DNA of 64,000 nucleotides from Alopecurus myosuroides (GCA_028641055.1 CM054057.1:580741940-580805939); one strand, 5' to 3'. Counted from the first letter of the stretch, positions 24,031 through 38,030 are shown. A program made the numbers and translations. Notes: a model not told the origin generated them from the sequence alone.

Positions 24031-27000
24031 GTCGCACCCGGACTTCTAGAGGATACTCACCGTACGAACTGAACAGTATTTTGGTTGGATTACGGGGCTT
24101 AACGGCTCCCGCGTCCCCTTACGGGTAGGCCAGCACTTATGTGCGACAACCAACCGTTACTGTTCACAGTCGATGTAAACTATCCCGTAGAAATCAGGAT
24201 ACTACCATTGACGTACTTCATACCATACACACATGGTACGTCAACGGTTTTGAACAAAGGGATAACACAACATGCCTCTAAGACACAAAAGATGGAGATA
24301 AGGTTGCAAATGGCCTTCACTAAGGCAGAAATAGCAAATACAATCATCCAGAGGACACATGTCCCAACATAACATTCATTACATCAGCGGAAGCAATCAA
24401 CGGTGTCTGGGTACAGACAAATCCAACAGGCTTAAGAAGCCGAGAAAGTAAAGAAGACGAAGCCCATCCACGTAGGTCCTGGATCCAGCCCTGGTCCAGC
24501 TATCTACTCGTCTGCAGTCTCGTCAAACTCCACGAAGTAGCCATCCTGGTGGTCATCGTAGCCGTAGTCGTAGTCTGCGTAAACCACAGCCCCAAAGGGG
24601 TCAGTACAACAACGTACTGGCAAGCAAGACTCACAGTTCACCAAAGTGTAACCCGTCAACACCAAGCAATGCCTTGGGATCAACGGAAGGGAAGGTATAA
24701 AAGATGCTGCAACTGGCTGCACTAACCAACTACAGAACTTACTACAACTTCTGGGGTAACAGAAAGAGGTAAGATAGCGTTTCGTAACCAACTATAGCTA
24801 ACCACCAAACAAACCCATCCTGGATCTCGCCCCTTATCCAAAGAAGCAATCCGAGGATAACTCACACAGTTGGATTAATGATGGACCAAGTTATTGTGTC
24901 AATAAGCCTATTACTAGTCAAGTTATCATTAGTTAGGTGTAAGTTGTTCTGGGTACTTGTTAGCCATTACTTTCACCAAGTCAACCATAACCGCGGAAAA
25001 CACGGCTTCTCGAGAAGATTTATCCCTGCAGGGGTGCACCAATTTGGCCGTACACGTAAGAATAACCGCCAGATGGGAAGGCCTTCCCACCAAGCGGGCA
25101 CTCAACACAACTCAACTCTTCTTCGCATCAAGCCCAAAGCACCACGTGCTGTGCGTGCGCGGCTAATCGAGCCCCCCGAAGAAAAGGAGGACCCTCATAG
25201 CACTGGAAGACCACGCCGCCCTAAATGCCGACTACAAAAATTCCACCCTGGCCTCGGGTTCGTACCTGCATATGCGTGCATCAAATGGAAAGCCCGAACT
25301 AAGTGTGGTGATTTGGACGAGATGCGGATCGAGTCAAATTGAGGGGGGCGCCCATACACGCTTCCCACATGCGGATAGTGCGCTCATCATGGATCAGTAG
25401 ACAAGACCCTTTTCCTATTAGGGTCGACACTAGCAGGCCTCAAAACCACGTCGGGCCTCCTCCGGTGCCTTATCAGCAAATTATTATTACCTCAAATTAA
25501 CAAGTGTTGTTAACATCGAGCCCAGAATATAGCAGAATATAATAACAGAAAGTAACGGATAGCAGACTCGAGCAAAAACAACCCTAAGCATGCTAGTAAG
25601 ACACGGGCCCAAGCAAAGGGGTTTTAGGACTGGAGGTGTGGCAATATCAGGGTTTAGGGTATCATGTGGTAGGTTCGTAACAGAAACAACTACCACTATG
25701 GCTAGCAGAAAAGAATAACGGAAAGTATCGGTAACCAAGTTGAAAGGAACACGTGGTTCATGTGAGTGATAACTTGCCTGCAAACCCAGTAGCCGGGTAC
25801 TGAGCTAGATCCTCAGAAGGGGTGTCGTAAAGGTCGTCGGTATCAACGTCGTCGTCTATCCGAGAAGAAGCAAACAAACAAGGCAGAAAATATAAACAAT
25901 CATCATCATGGCATAGTGCACAATCAAATATGATGCATGACAAGTTAATAGATGCATCAAAATAAACTAATTGATAGGATAACACAATTTAAATGGACAC
26001 ATATGCAATTTTGAGTTGCATATGAAAAGCCCATGGATTTTGGTTAGATTATTTGTTTTCCAACTAATCAACAGGTGCTGGTGGTTTAGTATGATGCATG
26101 CAAAAGGAAAACAACAAAATAACAACATTAGAATCAAATTAAAATAGGGTGTAGCAATTTAGAATTTTATTATCAATTTAGGGAATTTTTGGGTGCCTTA
26201 AAGGTGACACACAAATACTTGTTGTTTTCACCCATTTAAAATGTTCAAAACAAATAACAAAGTTTATATTTGAAAAGAACATCAAATTTTAGTTGGATTA
26301 CATGTTTCAAATATTGAAATTGGAATTTGGATTATTTAATTATGAATTAAACAATATTAAACAAGTTTTAAATGAATTTAAAACAAGTTTGAAATTAAAT
26401 GAATTTTTATTTGTTCAAAACATGAATTCAAACTCACATTTGAAAAGTTCACACTTTGATGGTTTGAAAACATATTTTGCATGTTCAAAAATATTTTATT
26501 TTGAGCAAGTTATGATTTTATCCAATTTAAATGAATTAAACAAGTATTAAATTATTTAGGCAATTTAAATTATTCAAACCAGAAAACAAAAATTATATTT
26601 GAATAGGTTATTCAAAATGGCCTTGAAAACATATTTTATTTGCATTTATTGGATTAATAAATAATTAGTTATTGATTTTAGAAGTTAGCATTTGAATTAT
26701 TTAAGTTTGAATTTTAAATGCATTTGTAATTGTCAAAACAGTACACAAATAGGTTATTTGGAAAGATTAGGAAATTTGGAACAGAAAACATATAAACTTT
26801 TTATTTATTGGATTTACAGAACAAAAGATATTAAAGTTTGAAGTTTTTGTTTTAAATCTGTTAATTAAAATGATTTAGAAATTCCAGGAATTCGCAGAAA
26901 CCTTTTCTCACTGCACTGGTGACCAGCCACGGTCACTGCCGCGTGGGCCAGAGGCCAGCGTGGCGATGCGCACGCACGCGTGGCAGGGGCAGTCGATGAC

Positions 27001-28494
27001 GGGTGGGACCGCGTGCGCTGGAAGCGAAAATAGCCAAAAAGTTTGGCGCTTGCGGGGCTCGAACCCGCGCCCAGCGCCTGCGCGCACAAGGGCAGTGCCA
27101 CTGCGCTAACTGCGTTCGTTTGACAGGGATACAGACGCATACAGGTTATCGTTCATACGCCACGTTAACTGAATTTTAACCTGACGACCAAACGCTTGCT
27201 CGACTGACAGAACAGGGGTTCGCCGGCGTTGATCCACGGCCGTGCGCGAGTGGGTGCTGGATGCAGAGGACGTGCACGGATGCGAGAGGAGGGAGAGCGT
27301 GAAGGGAACGGTGGCTCACCACCGGAGTAGCAGGAGGCAGAGGCTCGGGGTGGCGGTGACGCACGCTGACGACGGCAACCGCGGCGATGTCGTCGACGGC
27401 GGGGAAGGTGTGGTTGATCTCCGGTGGCGCTCCCGTGTCCGAAACGTAGAGGAAGCAGTGGCCTTCCGATTCCAGGTGGCAGATGGCTAGGTAGAAGGGG
27501 GAGGTGGCGGCGCCATCGACGGATTCAGAGCTCCGTCTCCGGCGAGGGTGACAGAGGAGGGGAACCTCGTCGGGGAAGCAACGAATGGCGGCGGTGGCGA
27601 GGGAATAGGAGCCTAGGGGGTAGGGTTAGGTCTTCGGGGCCCTGGGGGGCTTCTTATAGGCGAGGAGAGCGAGGGCTGGCCGCCGGAGTCGCCGCGCGGT
27701 CGCGGTGGCGGCACGGATGAGCTGCCGTACGTCTAAAAGACGATCGCACGCTTTTCAAAGCGTTACGCGGGAGGTAGACGGGCTGGGCTTGCGCGCGCTA
27801 GGCATTAGGTGGGCTGGGTTTGTTATCTGCTGCGCGCGCGCTGCGTTTTTTCCTTTTTTATTTTTTCCTTTTCTGTTTTTTTTTGCTGAAACCAAAAATG
27901 GAAGAAAAACATAGTTTTTAAGTTAGGGAAAAATTTGGAAAAATTAGGGTAAATTCCTTAGATAAAATGCAAACATTTGGTAGCTTTTGTTTTCAAAAAT
28001 TTAATTGTTTGCTTGCTGTTTGAAATTTAAACCCAATTGAATGAAATTTGCAATATTAATTAATATTAGCAAAACAAAGCATTTTCTATAGGGTTACCCC
28101 TAAGGTTATTAGGCAATTTGAATTGATTTGTTTTGGTATCAACATAATTTCAAAATGGTTCTGTTTTGGGTGCTTTGATTTGAATTTTTAATTGTGTTTG
28201 GAAAATGAATAATTGATTTAAAACATCAATTTCACAAGTGTTCACTATGGAAAAACATGGAACCAAATGGTTGTTATTAGTTGTGATTTTTATTCAAAAT
28301 GTTGTAACAGAGCAAGTATGAAACCATTGTTTGAATAAGGTTTGAATTTGAGTTGTGAAAACAGTGGAAAACAAATGCAACAAATAAGAAACAAATGCAA
28401 ACAACATGGAATCAATATGATGACATGATGCAAAACTTTAATAAGCATGCAACAAACATTCTAAGTGGATGATTTTCATACTTGGGATGTTACA
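24031..28494 (-). repeat. Element B right LTR (5' LTR in coding sense)
   Basis: Near-identical to 13741-18199. It differs by scattered substitutions and small indels, for example a 3-base difference near 24665 and a short insertion near 26762. This LTR would drive transcription of the element towards lower coordinates. Confidence 0.95.
27048..27111 (-). promoter_or_regulatory. tRNA-like block with Pol III A and B boxes in the B LTR (right copy)
   Basis: Second copy of the block at 16752-16815, unchanged in both boxes: A box at 27108-27098 and B box at 27065-27056 on the minus strand. Because this LTR is the 5' LTR, the block would lie within the leader of the genomic RNA. Confidence 0.5.
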
Positions 28495-28499
28495 GAAAG

Positions 28500-28893
28500 C
28501 AGATCTCGAGGTTCAGGATTTAGAGACTTTAGAACAGGAGTATATGGAACCCACACCGCTTTGAGAGATTATGAACGAAAGGGAATCTCACAGTTTAAGA
28601 AATAACGGAGTATGGAACACACACGACTCTAGAAACTTTAACACTAGGTCAACTGGGGTAAAAACGTCATTGTCAAAGAAGGCACCTACGTTTTGAATAA
28701 TCAGAACCTTTTCAAATCAAAACAGGTAAGGAGACCCAGAGTTAGAGCGATACCAGATACGGAGTAAAAAGAATCCTAAGAAGGTTTTTCACAATCCATT
28801 TCGAGTTTCAAAATAGTTTTCATAAACTCTAGACTCGGCATCGACCAAGCAGTAAGGTTTTCCTACAGGAAGTCCTGCTCTGATACCATGACT
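28500..28893 (-). other. Element A leader with tRNA-iMet primer-binding site
   Basis: The remaining 5' interior of A between its LTR and the insertion of B. Minus strand TGGTATCAGAGC at 28888-28877 is a tRNA-iMet primer site five bases from the LTR. The following bases (CAGGA...CCTGTAGGA-type leader) resemble the leader of element B, supporting a common origin. No coding sequence is visible. Confidence 0.75.
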
Positions 28894-31800
28894 TGTCACG
28901 ACCCCGGACCCAAAGATATACATACTGTTATGTGCTCCTAGCCATGGACTCACAAGGTCTTCAGGGTTACCAGCCCCAGCCGCAACAAACAATGGCACGC
29001 AGACTGGATTCATCGGCACGTAGTCCGGATCCCCAGTCTACTACTCCTTGTATCCATGCTAGTCATAACCAACTATGCATATCAAAGCGTCCACGAATCG
29101 AATGAAACTGAAGGAAATGGGACCAAAGCTATACAGAGATGTTATGTGTCCAGAAAGTGCAACAACAATCGAGGGTTACTGGGGTTACCTTGCCCCAGGC
29201 CGATCACATCGACAGGCGGGCTCGGACATGGATCATCGGCTCCACAACCCCTCGACTGCGACAACTATGCAGGCATAGCCAAAACTGTATAACAATGAGC
29301 TCGAAACCAACAACCGATCAAAGCGACACTCTAGACATTGAAATTGTATTAAACTTGGTGTTACTAGAGTATAGCTTACAAACAGAGGTCACACGACCCA
29401 ACATCACATCAGACAACGGAAGGCAAATTATGTTGCTAATCAACAAGAACCAAAAAGGCCTAAGAGGCCGCAACATAAAGCGACGTCCCAGCCCATAGAT
29501 TCCAGGATGCTACCTGGGAACCCCAAACTACTCGTCGATGTCCACGTTGAACCATCACTGAAGTGACGAACTCCACCTGAACCAAAATTAAGCAAACCTG
29601 ATTACGGGAGGTACTCAACAAGACTTAGTTAACCTATTATATATCTGCTGGTTTCAGAAAGGGTTTTATGAAGGCTGTTTTGCGTAAAGCAATCTTTGTT
29701 TTCCAAGTCGAGGAAGAATAGCACGTCTCATAGAATGTTTTCAAAATAGATGAGAAGCTCACTACTGTAATCATCACCTTTTGAAACCACCAACATTATT
29801 TCCCATAAACTCACATGCTACAAGGATCACCCCTCCCGGCATCTCCGGGGAGGCACCCTTCACTCATTGCCAACATCTTTTACGCCACTTTCAAGTTATC
29901 TATGGCCACGTGACATTCACCAAGTCGTCCTTAACCGTGGACACGGCTTTCCGAAAGATTTGTCCCTGCAGGGTGGTACACTTTACCCACACGTACCATC
30001 CGACTCTTAATGCCAAGCTATTGGCACAATTCCGACGATGTGCCAGCCGAGTGTGGTTGGCTCCGACCTTTACCTTGCTCGACCCTATCCATGAGTCAAC
30101 CCAAACAGGGCCACCCCGTCAACAGTGAGTTGGCCACCTCCTGACGGCACATGTTCTGTGAGTCGGGATCAAGATCCGTGTACGTCCATCACTTGTCCCG
30201 GTCACACCCTAGTTTTTCTCCAAATCGTTTTCTGACTCACACGCAGATGGAAATAGCAAACTACGTGACTCATGGATGTGGCCAAACAAGTTAGTTAGTC
30301 GAGCGAGGTTCATTGGCTCGCGCGTGTGGTTGCACGCTCAGTCTTGGTTTCCACGGCGAGACCTTACTCCTAGGGTTGGCAAGTACAGGACAAACAACCA
30401 CTTCCCAAGTGGCCTCCCGTCCAAGCCTTAGTCAAATTAACCACACAGTGCTCATCTTACCACGTCATCATATCATACTAGGTTATCGCAGCTCTGATTC
30501 ATCAACCGGATGGATCAGAGGTAACAAATATATGAAACTAAGCGGTAGCAGATATGAGGCTCTGGCGATGCGCACAAGAAAATCTATGGCGGCTAGGAGC
30601 AGTGGATCAGGTCATTGTGGCAATGCAGTATATGGGGAACTATATCTAGTAGCATCAAATAGTTTAGAATCGAATGCAAAGTACGAGAATCAAATGTTGT
30701 TGGAAAACATATATGAGCAGATAAGAGGTTATGCTTGCCTTGGTTATAAGAAAACCAGATAAAGTCTTTAGGAATAAGTGCTTGACTTGTCGGTTAAGAT
30801 CAAGTATTCTTCATTGGATTGCTGGCCTTCTCTTCGGAGTCGCATTCTACCGAGGGGGAATAAACACCGAAACAAGAAGAACAACAATCAATCATGGCAT
30901 CGATGCAATGCGCAATATGTATGCATGAGCAAATTAATGCACTGAAATAAAGCCCTAGGCATGATCGTTGGGTTGCTAGGGTTCATATGAAAGTTAAGCA
31001 TTTTACTGGAATTACCCCGAAATAGACCCCGGAGGGGGTTTCGGGCGATTCTGAAAGTGAGTACAAGTTTTAATTGCTTAAATGGGTTTGAAAACATCAT
31101 AAATAAATTGCATTTGTCATTTTGAGCAATTTGGTATATAACTTTTAATTTTCTAATTTTAGTGAATAAAAACTTATTTTTCTATTTTTAAATGATTAAA
31201 CAACATTAAATAAAGGCCATTTTTCAACTTTCTCAAACATGATTGAAAATGACATATTTGAGTAGATAATATTTTTCTGATCATTTTGGTACCTCACTTT
31301 TATTTTTCTGAATTATAAAACAAAAGTTATTAATTAAACAATTTTATTCATTTTTCTGGAAATATTAAACAGAGATTTATGACGTCATCATGACGCAGGG
31401 ATGACCTCATCCTCCTTAGTTCTTCACAGAGAGATCAGATTCGATCGAATTCGCGCGGGATTTCAAAATCAAACCCCACCACGGGGTGGAGGGTGCATGG
31501 GGATACTAGGGGTGTGCGCGGCTCTGGAATTGGGTGGCCGGAGGCTCGCTGGCGTCCATCCGCGCGGCGGCGGGCGGCGGAGCACATCGGGCGGAGGTTA
31601 CAGAGGAGTAGGGGACTAGAGGAGGGCACGGGGTGGCTCACCGGAGCGAGGGGGGCGTGATGGTGTTGACGGAGAGGCGCGGGGAGGCCTAAATCGACGG
31701 CGACGAGTAGAGGAGGCCGGCGGCCGGAGGCTAGGGAGGTGACCCGATTCCGGCGACTCGTCCACTCCCGTCAAACGTGGCTCGTCCAGGAGGTGTGGGA

Positions 31801-32445
31801 GAACATGGCGGAGCTCCTGGGACCAACAGTGAGCGTCGAGGCGGTCTACATCGGCGGCAATCGCCGGAATCGATGGCGGCCGAACGGGCACAGAGGAGCT
31901 AGGGTTTGATCTCATCCGGGAGATAAACAGAGAGAGGAGGGTAGAGCAGCGAGCAGGAGGGAGGAGTAGTGCACGGGGAGGGCTCTCCTCACCCTTATCC
32001 CCTCGCGAGAGAGAAAGCAGGACGTGGTGCGCGGCGACGTCGTCGACCCTTTGTCCTTCTGGCCAGAGCTGGAAGAAAGGTAAAAAAAGAGGGAAATGCG
32101 AAAACCCCCTGGAGTTCCTGAATTTTACAGATTGGTCCTTTTCTAATATAAAGGAGGACAGAAAACAAAGTTTTTGAGCCCCTTTTTACAAGAATAAAAT
32201 TTGGCAAAAATTATATTTGGGAAGCTCATAAAATTTCCAACAAAACCATGTTTTGCTTTGGTGTGTTTGAAATATTTTTCAATACAAAACTTTGGAACCC
32301 AAATTAAGTACTTTTTGTGAAATTTTCTCAAACCATTTAAATTCACAAATTAAATTGGTTGAAATATGATTTAAAATTTTGATTCATGCATGTATGAGAT
32401 GAACACAACACCACACACTTTTGTTAGCAAAATTGGGATGTTACA
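28894..32445 (-). repeat. Element A right LTR (5' LTR in coding sense)
   Basis: 3552-bp partner of 6851-10368 with the same TGTCACGACC and GATGTTACA ends, followed by the GATGA target duplication at 32446-32450. Confidence 0.9.
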
Positions 32446-32942
32446 GATGAACTACTCACGCGTCACTTAGGAGGAGGGCATGGTGGTGTAGACCCCTCCG
32501 GTGATGAATTCCCCTCCCGGCAGGGTGGCGCGGAGAGCTCGAGAACCGTCCCGATCTCGGGATGATGATGACGGTGGCCTCGGGTGTTTCTCGGGACGAA
32601 GTGGTATATATTTAGGGTTGATATGCCGGGGGGTATAAATAGGCGAAAGGGCGATGGCGGTGGATGCCCGAGGGGCCCACACCCCCCCCCCAGGCGCGGT
32701 CACGGAGCCTTCGGGAATTCTAGCACTTATGGACTTTGAACTTTTCAATTCCGAGAATATTTCCGGAACAACTTTTTTGAAACTAAAAATAGCAGAAAAC
32801 AGGGAACTGGCTCTGTGGCATCTTGTCAATTGGTTAGTCCGGAAAATCGATAAAATGACATAAAGTGTATAGCAAATATGTAGGAAACAACACGAAAACA
32901 ACATGGAACATCAGAAATTAAGGATACGTTTATGATGTATCA
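32446..32942 (-). repeat. Element C left LTR, second part
   Basis: Continues the LTR after element A. It matches 39051-39578 but lacks about 55-60 bp present there (near 39300-39358), so one LTR suffered an indel after insertion. It ends ATGATGTATCA. Confidence 0.85.
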
Positions 32943-35650
32943 ACATCCCCAAGCTTAGTTCCTACTCGTCCTTGAGTAGGTAAACGATTAAAACATATAA
33001 TTTCTTAGGTGACATGGTACCAACATAAACTTGATCATCAATAATGTAAAAGCATATGTAAGCTGAGATTATAGAACTTCAACACAAGCATGAGATATAA
33101 AACTTTAACAATAATGCATAGCAATCACCTTGCATCATGAGAAGTAACACAAATAGAAGATCATGAATAACAATGCATCGAAAGTTATACGTTTGTTTCA
33201 AGTATAGAGAAAACATGGCAAAGTGATATTTCGCTAGTCCTTAAGAGTGGGGCAAAACATAAATGCCAGGACACCTTCAAAGTTTATGAGGAAGACTAGA
33301 AAAAATAACTAGAGAACAAACAATAACACATCATGAATCAATTAATAATGTTTCTAGGACAAATGCACATTAAACTCAGAATGGCAACTATGCTCTCTCA
33401 ACTGTGCATAATGTTAGAAGATGGAGACTCAACATAAAAGTAAAAGAAAGGCCCTTCGAAGAGGGAAGCATGGATCACTCATGTGCTAGAACTTTTATTT
33501 TATTAAACAAAGGTATAAAAGGTTTGACATTCCTCCCATCCATCTTACACAATTCATGGCTAACCGAATCCTCGGGTGCCTGCCAACAGTCACATACCGT
33601 GGAGGAGTGTCTATTTTTTTAGAGAGATGTATACTTATGTCAACGAATGGTAAACAAAAAATACAGTACGTCACAAGCCAACTAGACTTCACAAGAGCGG
33701 CTCCCATAGAAGGACGCATCTGGGGTAGAAGGTCATCCCTATTTCTCTTTTGTTTACACAATTATGCTTTGACTGATAAATTAGGGGCAAAAATAGTGAA
33801 GAGAATTTGTTGTTATTAATTTGGGGCTGGGGACCCCGCTGTCGGCTCTTATATCAATTGGATAAGAGGATGAATCCACTAGTCTATGGTGTGAAATTCC
33901 AATCAACAAGTGAGATAATGATTCTCTATTAACGTCCTCATGAGCTAAAACAGGATCATAAAACAGGAGTAATTTTGAAAGTTTTAAAGGTAACACATGA
34001 GCAATTTACTTTGGAGTGGCGGTTAAATACCACATGTAGGTAGGTATGGTGGACACATTGGGTAAACTTTGGTTTTTGAGAGTTTGATGCACGAGTAGAG
34101 AACATACTCAGTACAAGTGGAGGCTAGCAAAAGACTGGGAGCGACAAACAAGAGAGCGTAAGAGCCATAATCATGCATAGCGACATAAACATCATTAATC
34201 AAAGCATACGTGGTACCACAAGTTCAAAAACTAAATTATCATAGAGGCTATAAGTGACTGGTTCATAGTCATAAACATGGTGTGAGCATGCGCCAAGTCA
34301 ACCAAATAAAACATTCGAAAGAGAACACCACAAATTTATGCTTCAATATGGCAAGAACAACTCATGATTCTTTCAATGGCACATTAAACACTCTCAGCTA
34401 TTTGAGACCAATCATGCTACTAAATAACCACTAGGATTTTAGAATTAAAATAACATCTAGCATGATATGAAAAAGTATAGCCACAGTCTATACAGGCTTC
34501 TACTTGCACCGTTATAAATTCTACTTGAAGCAGCAGTTTCTTTTCCCAACAAGCACCATACAAAGTATGTTTTAGCAAAAACTCTCTAAATGTTACATCA
34601 AGAAAAAAAAGATAGTACTCACATGACACTACTAAAACCAACAGCTCTGAATAAGAGATGCAAAGAAAATAAGAGCTAAACTGGAATTTTGCAGCAACTA
34701 GAAGAAAAACTAAGAATACGAGCATAACGAGTATTCAAACAAAATAGCGGAGCGTGTCTCTCTCCCTACAAAGGAATGCTAGGGTCCAACTATATTATTG
34801 CAGCAAGGAAAACAAAACAAAACAAGAGAAAATAAAAGAAAAACAAACAGATGCTCCAAGTAAATTTCATACAATGTGACCGAATAAAAATATAGTTTCA
34901 CTAAAAGTGACTTGGTAGATTGTTGATGAAGAAGGGGATTCCTTGGGCATCCCTAAGCTTTGATGATTGAGTATTTTTAGAATTTTATGGGATGAACCAC
35001 GGGGGCATCCCCAAGCTTTGACCTTGCACTATTCTTGATCACATATATCACCCTCTTCTCTTGACCCTTGAAAATTTCCTTCACACCACACTCAAAGAGT
35101 AATTCTCATTAGAGGGTTAGTGCAACAATAAAAATCCATGGGTTCTGTAAGGTTACAAGTGATATTAATACTTTTAAACATTAGCTACAAGCACTTATGT
35201 TTTTTGAAGCAAAGAAATCCACTTGACATCGTAAAAGGGCAAATGCAAGAAAAATGGAAAAATCTGCCAAAACCAGAACAGTCTGTAAAGAAGAATTTTT
35301 CGGGGCACCTACCTTACTCAGATCGAAAAACTTAAAAATGAAAAAGTTGCGTAATTAGCTGAGGAATAAGTGCACAATAGTTAAGGTCATTCTGGTTTTC
35401 CTGTGAATTATACGATTTTTTTACCGTGGACAGCAGAAGTCTGTTTCCTGCGCAGAAATCCAAAACCAACTCCAACTCTCGTCAGAAACTTTACTTGGCA
35501 CAAATAAAACATGAAAATAAATATACAAAGGAGTTGCTACAGAAGTATAAAACCCCTTGACTCAAAGAAAACAGAGAAAAACAAAGCAAAAATAAAACCA
35601 TGGGTTATCTCCCAAGAAGTGCTTTTCTTCAACGCCTTTTAGCTAGGCCC
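32943..35650 (-). other. Element C interior, 3' non-coding part
   Basis: Starts with the polypurine-like ACATCCCCAAGCTT (minus strand AAGCTTGGGGATGT, 32943-32956). It then runs 2.7 kb with only short domain-free ORFs. A CATGGGTTATCTCCCAAGAA motif near 35600 is of a kind I associate with Triticeae Athila-type elements. RT, RNase H and integrase are absent, so pol was lost before or after insertion. Confidence 0.65.
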
Positions 35651-35662
35651 AGAAAAGTGGAA

Positions 35663-37926
35663 TCAAGTGTTTTCAAGTGAAGAAGCATCCAGATTGTAAT
35701 TTGTTCGAATAATAGAATCAAAAGGCAACTTCATTATCTTTATAGGAAAGTGTTCCATACTTTTCTTGATTGGGAACTGAAATTTAATATTCCCTTCTTT
35801 CATATCAATAACAACACCAACAGTTCTAAGAAAAGGTCTTCCCAAAACAATTAGACAAGAAGCATTGCATTCAATATCCAAGACAACAAAATCAGTGGGG
35901 ACAAGATTATTATTAACCATGATAAGAACATCATCAACTCTCCCAAAGGTTTCTTTCTATCATTATCAATAAGATGAACATTCATATAACAAGGTTCCAA
36001 TGGTGGTAAATCAAGAATATCATAAAGTTTCTTGGGCATAACAGAGATACTAGCACCAAGGTCACATAGAGAACTGCAATCAAAATCATTCATTTTCATT
36101 TTAATAATGGGTTCCCAACCATCATCTAGCTTCCTAGGGATAGAGGCTTCACATGTTAATTCATCCTCTCTAATTTGCATGAGAGCATTTGTAATATGTT
36201 TTGTGAAAGCCATATTCATAGCACTAGCATTAGGACAACTAGCAAGATTTTGTAGGAACTTAATCACTTCAGTTATGTTGCAATCATCAAATTCAAGATC
36301 ATTTTTATCAAAGATAATGGGACCATTGTCTCCCATGTTTCTAAAAAAAAATTAGCACTTTTGTCAGGAACATTTTTAGTAGTTTCAGGCAGTTTTGCAT
36401 TTTTAATAGCAGAAGTGGGAGTTTTTCCAACACCAATTACTTTACCATTGATAGTAGAAGGTTTACTAGCATGAGAGGCTTTAGTTTTACTAGTGGTGGT
36501 AATGGCGCAAATATTAGCTATATTATTCTTTCTAGCTATTTCATCTTCTCTTTCCCATCTAGCATGCAATTCAGCTAACATCCTAACATTATCATCAATC
36601 GAATTTGGATAGCATTTGTAGCAGAAAAAGGATTCTCATCTATGGTTTTAGTTTTAGGAATCATTCTATTAATCAAAGAAGATTGAGCTTCAGACATGGA
36701 TGAAATAGAAGTTTCAGCATGAGCAATTTTAACTTGCAACCCATATATTTCTCTATTCAAACTCTCAAGTTTATAGCTGATATTTCTTAGCATAACAAAT
36801 TGTTCCTCCATGGTTTTAGTAAATAATTTATTTTGCTCATATTGTTTTTGCATAAAGTCTTTAGTGGCTCTTTCAACTTCTGAAATTCTTTCATTAGACA
36901 TTCCAGTTCTTTCATTATTATCATTATTACCACTATTAAAAGGATATGGCCTATAATTGTTGCTACCAAAATTATTCCTATAAGCATTGGTGTTGAAATT
37001 ATTATTTTTAATGAAGTTCACATCAACATGCTCTTCTTGAGAAACCAAAGAGGCTAAAGGAACATTATTTGGATCAATAGGAGCATGGCCACTCACAAGT
37101 ATATAGACATAATAGCATCAAGTCTATCACTCAAAGAGGAGGTCTCTTCAACAGAATTTACCTTCTTACCAGTTGTAGCTCTCTCAGTGTGCCATTCAGA
37201 ATAATTTAACATCATATCGTCAAGAAGTTTTGTTGCTGACCCGAAGGTAATGTACATAACGGTTCCTCCAGCTGCTGAATCCAAAAGGTTTCTTGAAGAA
37301 AAATTCAGACCTTCATAAAAGGTTTGGATGATCATCCAAGTAGTCAGTCCATGAGTGGGACAATTCTTTACCAAAGATTTCATTCTTTCTCAAGCTTTAG
37401 CAACATGCTCATTATCAAGTTCCTTAAAATTCATAATGCTACTTCTTAAAGATATAATCTTAGCAGGAGGATAATATTTTCCAATGAAAGCATTTTTACA
37501 CTTAATCCAAGGATCAATACTATTTCTAGGCTAAGACAACAACCAGTCTTTAGCTCTTCCTCTCAAAGAGAAAGGAAGCAATTTCAGTTTTGTAATATCT
37601 CCATCTACATCTTTATATTTTTGCATCTCACATAGTTCAACAAAATTATTAAGATGGGTAGCAGCATCATCAGTACTAACACCAGAAAATTACTCTCTCA
37701 TAACACGGTTTAACAGGGCAGGCTTTATCTGATAAAAATCAGCAGTAGGAGCAGGTGGAGAAATAGGTGTGCTAATAAAATCATTGTTGTTGGTGCTAGT
37801 AAAGTCACACAACTTAGTGTTCTCAGGAGTAGTCATTTTAACAAGACTAAAAACAGGAATAAAACTACAGCTAGAATAAGAAATATTTTTGTGTGTGTTT
37901 TTGATAAAGAGAAGCAAACAAGACAA
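35663..37926 (-). pseudogene. Element C gag and protease remnants (Athila-type)
   Basis: Read on the minus strand from ATG at 37926, broken frames follow one another. They comprise an N-terminal piece with KLCDFTSTNN; a gag domain with KNCPTHGLTTWMI and NLLDSAAGGT (about 37100-37400); an Asn-rich linker (NTNAYRNNFGSNNYRPYPF, about 37000); a region with ARWEREDEIARKN; and a retropepsin-like piece with CDLGASISVMP (about 36060) and VLGRPFLRTVGVVIDMKEG (about 35830). Several stops and frame changes separate them. Gag-protease order and motifs fit the Athila lineage. No RT follows, so the element is decayed and non-autonomous. Confidence 0.85.
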
Positions 37927-38000
37927 AATAAAATAAAATAAGCAAAACTAAAACAAAGTGAAGAGATTGGAAGTGAGAGACTGCCCTTGCAATTCTCTTC

Positions 38001-38018
38001 CTCGCCGGCAACGGCGCT
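38001..38018 (-). other. Element C primer-binding site (tRNA-Asp type)
   Basis: Minus strand AGCGCCGTTGCCGGCGAG lies about 12 bases inside the 5' LTR. It closely matches the complement of the tRNA-Asp 3' end used by Athila elements, with single-base differences. Confidence 0.75.
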
Positions 38019-38030
38019 AGAAAAGTTGCT

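Larger units (their letters stand above)
13741..28494 (-). mobile_element. Element B: Tekay-like chromovirus (Ty3/gypsy) with very long LTRs
   Basis: LTRs 13741-18199 (4459 bp) and 24031-28494 (4464 bp) are nearly identical, with two mismatches in the first roughly 160 bases. A perfect 5-bp target duplication GAAAG (13736-13740 and 28495-28499) flanks it. Order on the minus strand is 5' LTR, tRNA-iMet primer site, an extra ORF, gag, protease-RT-RNase H-integrase-chromodomain, polypurine tract, 3' LTR. It is inserted in the interior of element A and is the youngest of the three nested elements. The pol frame is open, but gag carries two stops and a frameshift, so this copy is probably no longer autonomous. 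Confidence 0.95.
6851..32445 (-). mobile_element. Element A: LARD-like non-autonomous gypsy-type retrotransposon
   Basis: LTRs 6851-10368 and 28894-32445 begin TGTCACGACC and end GGGATGTTACA. A perfect 5-bp target duplication GATGA (6846-6850 and 32446-32450) flanks the element. With element B removed, the interior is only about 3.8 kb (10369-13740 plus 28500-28893). It has a tRNA-iMet primer site and a polypurine tract but no gag, protease, RT or integrase motif in any frame. Long LTRs plus a non-coding interior match the LARD class known from barley. Its termini and leader resemble element B, so a B-like helper is plausible. Five mismatches in the first roughly 130 LTR bases suggest an age between C and B. 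Confidence 0.85.
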
